From: Hyphococcus sp.
GTDB lineage: Bacteria; Pseudomonadota; Alphaproteobacteria; Caulobacterales; Parvularculaceae
Direction: 5' to 3'
DNA: 64,000 bases
Assembly (NCBI GenBank): GCA_021776415.1
Contig: JAJFFY010000055.1
Coordinates: 1 to 64,000, forward strand
Shown here: in pieces, positions 58,684 to 64,000 of the stretch
Position numbering within the stretch: the first letter of the stretch is position 1
How the letters are laid out: each line of letters starts with the position of its first letter
Translations under genes and position numbers: made by a program
Notes under the pieces: generated by a model
The model's database searches: none
Told to the model about the DNA's origin: nothing
Seen by the model: only the letters and a program-made list of their open reading frames with translations

Positions 58684-61587
58684 TCAAGGGCTCGGGTTCA
58701 ATTTCATCACGCTACGATAGATTTGCGCGACCGCCGACTGCCGCCGGATTAAAGTGCGCTCAGCTTCACCAATGCTCGCCGCACCGCAAAGCGAGGCCAT
58801 GTGCGCGGTCAACATTTCACCGGCTCCGTCGGGCGCAAAAATTCCGCCCGTCGCTGCTCTGGCGCCATGCAGCACCGCATCGAAGAGCGCTTGCGCGTCA
58901 CTGAGAGCGCTTGCATCTTTATCATTCAGCTCTCCCCTCTCCGCAAACCATTTCACCGCGTCGGCAGTGGCGCGCGGCGGCCGGCCAAAACTCGCGCCCG
59001 TCGCGAGCGCAAGATATTGGCAGATAAAGGCAATATCGGTGAGCCCGCCTAAGATATTCTTTACATCCCATGGGCTTTTGCCCGGCTTGGCCTCGGCCAG
59101 GCGCCGTCGCATGTCGTTAACATCTTCAGCTGCCTTGGCGCGCTCGCGGGGACGGCGCAGGATTTGCTCAATTTCCGCATCGATGCTGGCGGCGAGCCTA
59201 TCGGGCGCGGTGATAATCCGGGCTCGGCTCAGCGCCATCAACTCCCATATCCAGGCGTCTTGTTCATAATATCGGCGGAACGCCGGCAGGCTGACCGCGG
59301 CGGGGCCGGCGCGACCGGACGGGCGCAGTTGCATATCGACTTCGTAAAGCGCGCCTTCCGGGGTCGCGGCCGAAAGTGCGGTGATGATGCGGCGCACCAG
59401 GCGGGTGTAATATTCGCTCGCCTGCAGCGGACGGGAGCCGTCAGAGAGTGCGTCCGCCGGGGCGTCATAGATGAACATCAAATCAATATCCGACGTCGCC
59501 GTCATCTCCCGGCTACCGAGGCGGCCGAGACCAACCACGGCCAGCGCGCCGTCGATGGTTCCGTGTGCGGCGCGCATTTCCTCCTGCGCCGCTGGCGCCA
59601 GCGCGGTGATGCAGGCGTCTGCAATAGCGGTGAAATGCGCGGCGGCCGCTTGCGGCGGGCAGAGCCCGGTTGCGAGCTGTGCGGCGACCGGAAATTTGTG
59701 CTCCCCCGCCCAACGCCGGGTGAGGTTAAGCGCATCTTCAAAACCGCCGGCGGCGCGCAAAACTTGCCCCAGCGCCGGTGCATAATCATCGAGCGGCGGC
59801 GGCGGCTCCGCCAGTCCGGTCTCAATAAAGCCTTCGACGATATTGATGCGCTGCGACAACTGACGCCCAAGAAACGGGGAAATCGTCATGATCCGGATTA
59901 ACACATCGAACAGCGCAAGGTTGTTGACCAGTAGTGAGAACACCTGAACCCCGGATGGCAGGTTGGCGAGAAAATCAGAAAACGCAAAAAACACATCGTC
60001 GGGATTGCCGGCCTTTGATAAAGCCACCAGGAGCGGGTTCATCAGCTTGGTGAGGAGGAGGCGCGCGCGTTCAGTTCGCGTTGCGCGTATGCCGCCCGCA
60101 TGCCAGCGGCGGATCGCCTCGCACACTGCGCCGGCGCGCCTAAAGCCAAGCCCTTCAAGGGTCGCCATCGTCGCCGGGTCGTTCTCAACTCCGGTGAACA
60201 CCAACGGGCCAATAGCTTGCGCCTCAGAAGTCTTGTCGCGGAACAGATCATCATAGCGTCGCTCTACGCGGGCGAGCGTTTCCATCAGCTTTCGTCGCAA
60301 GGCGCCGGCGTCTTTCGCGCCGGTAAAAAGCGCAAGGCGCCGAATCGCGGCGGCGTCTGTCGGGATGCGATGGGTCTGCTCGTCATTGATCATTTGCAGG
60401 CGATGTTCGACCAGACGCAGATAGCGATAGGCGGTGGATAATTCATCGCACACCGCCTCGCTGATATGACCGTTAGCGGCGAGCGCGGCCAGCGCCTCCA
60501 ACGTCATGCGCGAGCGCAATGCCGGGTTCTTGCCGCCGAGAATGAGCTGCTGGGTCTGGACATAAAATTCAATCTCGCGGATGCCGCCGCGGCCAAGCTT
60601 GATGTCATGGCCTTCAAACTCAATCTTTGCGCCGCCCTTGGCCGATTGGATTTGCCGCTTGACCGCATGGACATCTTCAATCGTCGCGAAGTCGAGATGT
60701 TTGCGCCACACGAACGGCCGCAGCGCTTTTAAAAACCGGGCCCCGACGGCAATATCGCCGGCAGCTGCGCGCGCCTTGATATAGGCCATGCGCTCCCAGT
60801 TCTGGCCATAGGCCTCGTAATAAGCCTCAGCCGCCTGCACGGAAATCGCCAGCGCGGAAACGCCGGGGTCGGGCCGTAGCCGTAAGTCCGTACGGAAAAC
60901 ATATCCGTCCGGTGTTTGCGTCTGCAGGAGGTTGACCATTTCGCGCGCCGCTTTTACCGCGCCGATCTGCGCTTCGCTGCTGGTCGAAAATCCCATTGCC
61001 TGATAGTCGAACACCAACACCAGATCGATGTCGCTGGAATAGTTCAGCTCCTCGCCGCCATGCTTGCCCATCGCCAGAACTGCGATGCCGCGGACCCCGT
61101 GTTCAAGCTTTGCAAATCTGGCGGCGGCGCTGAGCGCGGCGTTGACGGCGGCGTCGGCAAAACTCGAGACCGCGCCGGCCGCCTCCATCTCCGTCCAGAC
61201 GCCGGCGATATCAGCGAGCGCAATCGCCAGCGCGGCTTGGTCTTTCGCGCGGCGCAGGATTTTGATCTGTTCGGCTTGGTGGTCGGCGGCGGCGGCCTTG
61301 GCCGCAGTCGCACAGGCGTGCTCCAGCATCCGGCGCAGCGGCGTCCGCAAAATCTCAACCACAAGATCGAAGTCGCGAGCCATCAACCGGGAGAGGTAGG
61401 GCGAGCAACCAGCTACGCCCTCAATCAGCTCGCCTTCACGCGGCGTCAGTTGATCGAATGCCGCACCAACCCCATCGCGCAAGCGTTGCACCGCATCCGG
61501 ATCGTAAGCCTTCGGCGCAGACTTAATCGCCTCGCCGAGCGTTATTTCATCCGGAGTTTTTTCACGCGTCATCAATCGCGATTTCAT
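58684..61587 (-). CDS. glnE: Glutamine synthetase adenylyltransferase/deadenylase
   Basis: This bifunctional enzyme of about 967 residues adenylylates and deadenylylates glutamine synthetase in response to nitrogen status. Two nucleotidyltransferase domains are visible: ELNYSSDIDLVLVFD in the N-terminal half and EMTATSDIDLMFIYD in the C-terminal half, separated by helical regulatory domains (GHDIKLGRGGIREIEFYVQT). The start was moved to MKSRLMTREKTPDE at 61587, which has GGAGC in front. The ORF track start (61650) would begin inside the terminator of the upstream HU gene. ATG 61572 is also possible. Confidence 0.92.
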   Translation of the reverse strand: MKSRLMTREKTPDEITLGEAIKSAPKAYDPDAVQRLRDGVGAAFDQLTPREGELIEGVAGCSPYLSRLMARDFDLVVEILRTPLRRMLEHACATAAKAAAADHQAEQIKILRRAKDQAALAIALADIAGVWTEMEAAGAVSSFADAAVNAALSAAARFAKLEHGVRGIAVLAMGKHGGEELNYSSDIDLVLVFDYQAMGFSTSSEAQIGAVKAAREMVNLLQTQTPDGYVFRTDLRLRPDPGVSALAISVQAAEAYYEAYGQNWERMAYIKARAAAGDIAVGARFLKALRPFVWRKHLDFATIEDVHAVKRQIQSAKGGAKIEFEGHDIKLGRGGIREIEFYVQTQQLILGGKNPALRSRMTLEALAALAANGHISEAVCDELSTAYRYLRLVEHRLQMINDEQTHRIPTDAAAIRRLALFTGAKDAGALRRKLMETLARVERRYDDLFRDKTSEAQAIGPLVFTGVENDPATMATLEGLGFRRAGAVCEAIRRWHAGGIRATRTERARLLLTKLMNPLLVALSKAGNPDDVFFAFSDFLANLPSGVQVFSLLVNNLALFDVLIRIMTISPFLGRQLSQRINIVEGFIETGLAEPPPPLDDYAPALGQVLRAAGGFEDALNLTRRWAGEHKFPVAAQLATGLCPPQAAAAHFTAIADACITALAPAAQEEMRAAHGTIDGALAVVGLGRLGSREMTATSDIDLMFIYDAPADALSDGSRPLQASEYYTRLVRRIITALSAATPEGALYEVDMQLRPSGRAGPAAVSLPAFRRYYEQDAWIWELMALSRARIITAPDRLAASIDAEIEQILRRPRERAKAAEDVNDMRRRLAEAKPGKSPWDVKNILGGLTDIAFICQYLALATGASFGRPPRATADAVKWFAERGELNDKDASALSDAQALFDAVLHGARAATGGIFAPDGAGEMLTAHMASLCGAASIGEAERTLIRRQSAVAQIYRSVMKLNPSP

Positions 61588-61639
61588 CACGCTCCGGCAA
61601 AGAAGGCCAGAGAAGCGTGCATAAAAATCGGGCGCGTAT

Positions 61640-61676
61640 AAAAAAACCACCGCTCGGCAAATGCCGGCGGCGGTTT
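61640..61676 (-). terminator. Intrinsic terminator of the HU gene
   Basis: On the minus strand AAAACCGCCGCCGGCA pairs with TGCCGAGCGGTGG and is followed by seven T residues. It is a classic hairpin plus T-run, 70-110 bases after the HU stop. Confidence 0.75.
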
Positions 61677-61748
61677 TCAGTCAGCCCAATAGGCCGACCA
61701 TAATCGCGGGTTGGAGACGAAGCCCCGCAACCCAAACCGTTGCTTATG

Positions 61749-62033
61749 CTAGCAGCCCGCAGCGCCTTTAAGATAAGATGACGGACGGAAGCGCAAGCTC
61801 TTGGAGGCTTTGATTTTGATCTCTTCGCCGGTGCGCGGGTTACGACCCTTGCGCGCAGCGCGTTTTGAAATCATGAAAGTACCAAACGTGCCGATGGTGT
61901 ATTTGCCATCTTTCTTGGCGCGTTTCAGGCCGCTTTCGATTTCACCGAAAACAAGTTCGACAACGCGTTTTGCTTCGGCGTTGCTCATGTCGCCGGTTTT
62001 CGCAACGTTGGCGATAAATTCAGCTTTGCTCAT
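61749..62033 (-). CDS. HU-family DNA-binding protein
   Basis: This 94-residue nucleoid protein of the HU/IHF family has the N-terminal dimerisation helices MSKAEFIANVAKTG and AKRVVELVFGEIESGLKRA and the beta-arm signature GTFGTFMISKRAARKGRNP. RTGEEIKIKASKSLRFRPS completes the C-terminal helix. It bends DNA and packs the chromosome. AAGGAA precedes the ATG, and a strong terminator follows the stop. The protein ends in a Cys, which is unusual for HU but not unique. Confidence 0.95.
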   Translation of the reverse strand: MSKAEFIANVAKTGDMSNAEAKRVVELVFGEIESGLKRAKKDGKYTIGTFGTFMISKRAARKGRNPRTGEEIKIKASKSLRFRPSSYLKGAAGC

Positions 62034-62203
62034 GACAGGTTCCTTAAGTTTATGTCGCAGAAAAAGTAATGCACCCGATTACCAATTTGTTGGCCATCGC
62101 TACCGACGGCGCGAAATCACCAAGAACTGATTTCCCACACTCCGCAAGGGCAAATCTTCCATGAAAGCCTGTTTTTGGTTGACGAATTTGAAAGGTTGCG
62201 GCG

Positions 62204-63637
62204 TCATTTCCCATCCGCGGACGGAAAGGTCATGGCGATCCGCAGACCGCGCCGGGTGTCGTTCTTGGCCGATGGGTTAGCGTCCTGGAGCGTGATTTTC
62301 GCGCCATGGGCCTGGGCGATCGCCGCCACCAGGCTCAGCCCAAGGCCGCTGCCCGGCGTGGTGCGGCTTTTTTCAAGCCGGACATAGCGCTCCAAAATGC
62401 GAGAGCGATCATCGGGATCGACCCCCGGCCCGTCATCGGTAACGCTCAGCTCCGCTTTGCCGCGGGCGCCGGGCACAACTTTTAATTCAATGCGTGTTCC
62501 GCCCTCGGCATATTTCAATGCGTTGTCGAGAAAGTTCGCAATCGCCTGCGACACCAACTCGCGCGAGCCGTTGACCGGCGATGTCGGCGCCGTGGTGAGG
62601 ACAAGCTCAAAGCCCGCATCTTGCGCCGCCGGCTCATACAGCTCAGCCATTTCCTCGGCAATCGCCACAAGGTCAATCGGCGCCATCACGCCGGCGCTTT
62701 CACCGGAGCGAATGCGTGCAATCGACAACAGCGCGTTGAACGTCACCAGCATGCGCTCGGTGTCGTCCAGCGTCGCGCGCAAGGCTTGTTCCTTGTCGTT
62801 CGCATCACCCTTCATCGCATCGGTCAGGCGGTTGCGAATGCGGGTCAGGGGCGAGCGCAAATCATGGGCGATGTTGTCGCTGATATCGCGCATGCCGGTC
62901 ATCAGCCGCTCGATCTGGTCGAGCATCGCATTGAGATTGCCGCTTAAATGATCAAGCTCGTCACCCGCCCCGGTGCGGGGAATGCGCTGGGTGAGATCGC
63001 CGCCGCGAATCGCCCGCGCGGTGCGGCTGACGGCTTCCACCTGGCTCAACAGCGAACGCGAAAATAAAATCCCGATGATCACGCCGAGCGCCACGGTCGC
63101 GGCAAGCATGCGTACAAGAACATTGACCAGGCTGGCGCGCAGATCATCGCGCGCAGCAATATCGCGTGCGACCACCACCAAAAAGGATTGCTGGACGCCC
63201 GGCGCGGAGCGAAACCGCATCACCTTGCCGCGCGCATTGCGTTGCTGAATACCAATCTCGCGCCCCGCCGCATCAAGGATCGGGCGCTCAAACGCAAAGT
63301 CGAAAAACCCACCTTCGGTATTTAAGGCTTCCGGCGGCAAGGCGGTAAGATTGCCGGCAAGCACCGCGCCGGACGGCGCGCCGATCAGCATATAGATGCT
63401 GTCATCGCGCCAGGCCGTCCGCTGACGGATCACTCGCGTCAACATCCCGGGACCGCTTTCAGAAAAAAGGTCGGCCAGAACGGCAAGCTCGCCATCGATG
63501 GTCTGGTCGGTCTGGCGCGCGGCGGCGCCGAAAGACGCGCGATAAACAACGGCGCCAAGAATACCGACCGCGAGTGTGAACAGCAGAACGAAGACCAACG
63601 TGAAGCGAAACGACGTCGTGCGGAACAGCCGCAGCAT
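62204..63637 (-). CDS. HAMP-domain sensor histidine kinase
   Basis: This protein of about 477 residues has membrane segments near residues 12-32 and about 180-200 flanking a periplasmic sensor. A HAMP domain follows (IRGGDLTQRIPRTGAGDELD), then HisKA (NIAHDLRSPLTRIRNRL) and HATPase_c (AIANFLDNALKYAEGG, VTDDGPGVD, GSGLGLSLVAAIAQ). It is an OmpR-family partner kinase. The likely response-regulator gene lies just upstream on the same strand, with a repeat element between them. A GTG at 63640 is an alternative start. Confidence 0.92.
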   Translation of the reverse strand: MLRLFRTTSFRFTLVFVLLFTLAVGILGAVVYRASFGAAARQTDQTIDGELAVLADLFSESGPGMLTRVIRQRTAWRDDSIYMLIGAPSGAVLAGNLTALPPEALNTEGGFFDFAFERPILDAAGREIGIQQRNARGKVMRFRSAPGVQQSFLVVVARDIAARDDLRASLVNVLVRMLAATVALGVIIGILFSRSLLSQVEAVSRTARAIRGGDLTQRIPRTGAGDELDHLSGNLNAMLDQIERLMTGMRDISDNIAHDLRSPLTRIRNRLTDAMKGDANDKEQALRATLDDTERMLVTFNALLSIARIRSGESAGVMAPIDLVAIAEEMAELYEPAAQDAGFELVLTTAPTSPVNGSRELVSQAIANFLDNALKYAEGGTRIELKVVPGARGKAELSVTDDGPGVDPDDRSRILERYVRLEKSRTTPGSGLGLSLVAAIAQAHGAKITLQDANPSAKNDTRRGLRIAMTFPSADGK

Positions 63638-63640
63638 CAC

Positions 63641-63688
63641 CTAGAGCGCCTTGCGAAAAGTGGGAACCGGTATTCGCACAAAAAGGCG
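63641..63688. repeat. Dispersed palindromic repeat, copy 3
   Basis: CTAGAGCGCC, then TTGCGAAAAGTGGGAACCGG, then TATTCGCACAAAAAGGCG make an imperfect palindrome of the same family as at 25743 and 39744 (shared core GAAAAGTGGGAACCGG). It abuts the start of the histidine kinase gene. Confidence 0.6.
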
Positions 63689-63708
63689 TTCGACATATAA
63701 AGTATAGA

Positions 63709-63741
63709 CCATCATGTTCATCGTCATAAAATGCATGATGG
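63709..63741. repeat. Hairpin between the response-regulator and kinase genes
   Basis: CCATCATG and CATGATGG pair perfectly across 17 bases, beginning one base after the response-regulator stop. It may act as a terminator or stabiliser between the two genes. Confidence 0.4.
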
Positions 63742-63742
63742 C

Positions 63743-64000
63743 CTAGTCGATATCCGAAATGGTATAACCGGCGCCGCGGACGGTCTTTAACAGGGGTTTT
63801 TCAAAATCCTTATCGATCTTCGAGCGCAGCCGTGAGATGTGCACGTCGATAACATTGGTCTGCGGATCAAAATGATATTCCCATACATTTTCTAAAAGCA
63901 TGGTGCGCGTCACCACCTGGCGGGCGTGACGCATCAGATATTCAAGCAACCGGAATTCGCGCGGCTGAAGATCGATCTTCTTGGACGCCCGGCGCACGGT
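63743..64000 (-). CDS. OmpR-family response regulator, C-terminal domain (partial)
   Basis: The visible 85 residues are the winged-helix DNA-binding domain of an OmpR/PhoB-type regulator (IDLQPREFRLLEYLMRHARQ; DPQTNVIDVHISRLRSKID; TVRGAGYTIS). The frame continues past the window edge, so the receiver domain is missing here only because the window ends. It is the probable partner of the adjacent histidine kinase. Confidence 0.9.
   Translation of the reverse strand, partial: TVRRASKKIDLQPREFRLLEYLMRHARQVVTRTMLLENVWEYHFDPQTNVIDVHISRLRSKIDKDFEKPLLKTVRGAGYTISDID

Noticed and set aside
59164-59901. 245-residue plus-strand ORF opposite glnE
   Set aside because: Shadow ORF over a long, well-conserved coding sequence; Arg-rich and unlike any family.

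Overview
The window comes from the chromosome of a GC-rich alphaproteobacterium. Three things point to the Caulobacterales/Maricaulales/Parvularculales neighbourhood. It encodes a fused acetylglutamate kinase/N-acetyltransferase of the type known from Maricaulis and Xanthomonas. It encodes an N-acetylornithine-type carbamoyltransferase. A near-perfect CtrA box (TTAA-N7-TTAACCAT) lies upstream of one gene. This placement is inference; no rRNA or tRNA gene is visible. There is no transposase, phage gene or CRISPR array.

Layout. 1-421: start of secD and yajC (Sec translocon). 782-2973: an MFS transporter and a DUF4174 protein. 2978-5850: UDP-glucose dehydrogenase and an undecaprenyl-phosphate sugar-1-phosphate transferase. 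6045-10741: a small DUF4177-like protein, CysQ, a large membrane protein, a glutathione transferase and QueG. 10745-26670: an exopolysaccharide/envelope locus with two divergent arms around a 600-bp intergenic region. The leftward arm holds a TagA-type glycosyltransferase fused to STAS, a PrsT-like TPR lipoprotein, an ExeA/XrtA-type ATPase fused to a GT2 glycosyltransferase, a GT4-type glycosyltransferase, a GT2 glycosyltransferase, a 2OG-Fe(II) oxygenase and a G8-domain surface protein. The rightward arm holds a Wzz/GNVR chain-length protein and a CpsD-like ATPase. 26890-31280: an RND efflux pair. 31283-39647: a LysM protein, LOG, GltX, NadE, a Gfo/Idh oxidoreductase, class II DAHP synthase and a metallo-beta-lactamase-fold enzyme. 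39798-44980: a small exported protein, an HxlR regulator with an operator-like array, a 3-oxoacid CoA-transferase pair, a sulfotransferase-like protein and a serine hydrolase. 45201-51210: a KefC-type antiporter and arginine genes (argC, argBA, acetylornithine carbamoyltransferase), interrupted by a DUF6438 lipoprotein and a block of palindromic repeats. 51384-58665: a histidine kinase, an EEP-family phosphatase/nuclease, and a three-gene GcvT-like plus paired flavoprotein-like operon. 58684-64000: GlnE, HU and a two-component system cut by the window edge.

How they fit together. The best candidate for something new is the envelope polysaccharide region. The precursor and priming enzymes at 2978-5850 could feed the glycosyltransferases of 15135-23502, with length control by the Wzz/CpsD pair. 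The locus uses components known from exosortase (PEP-CTERM/XrtA) loci, yet no exosortase, Wzx, Wzy or Wza is in the window. It also contains two unusual domain fusions. The arginine genes suggest a route through acetylcitrulline rather than ornithine/citrulline. A dispersed palindromic repeat family built around GAAAAGTGG occurs three times, and other imperfect palindromes fill several gaps.

Limits: all assignments come from reading motifs and remembered family features. No database or structure search was run, and start sites were chosen from ribosome-binding sites and family expectations.
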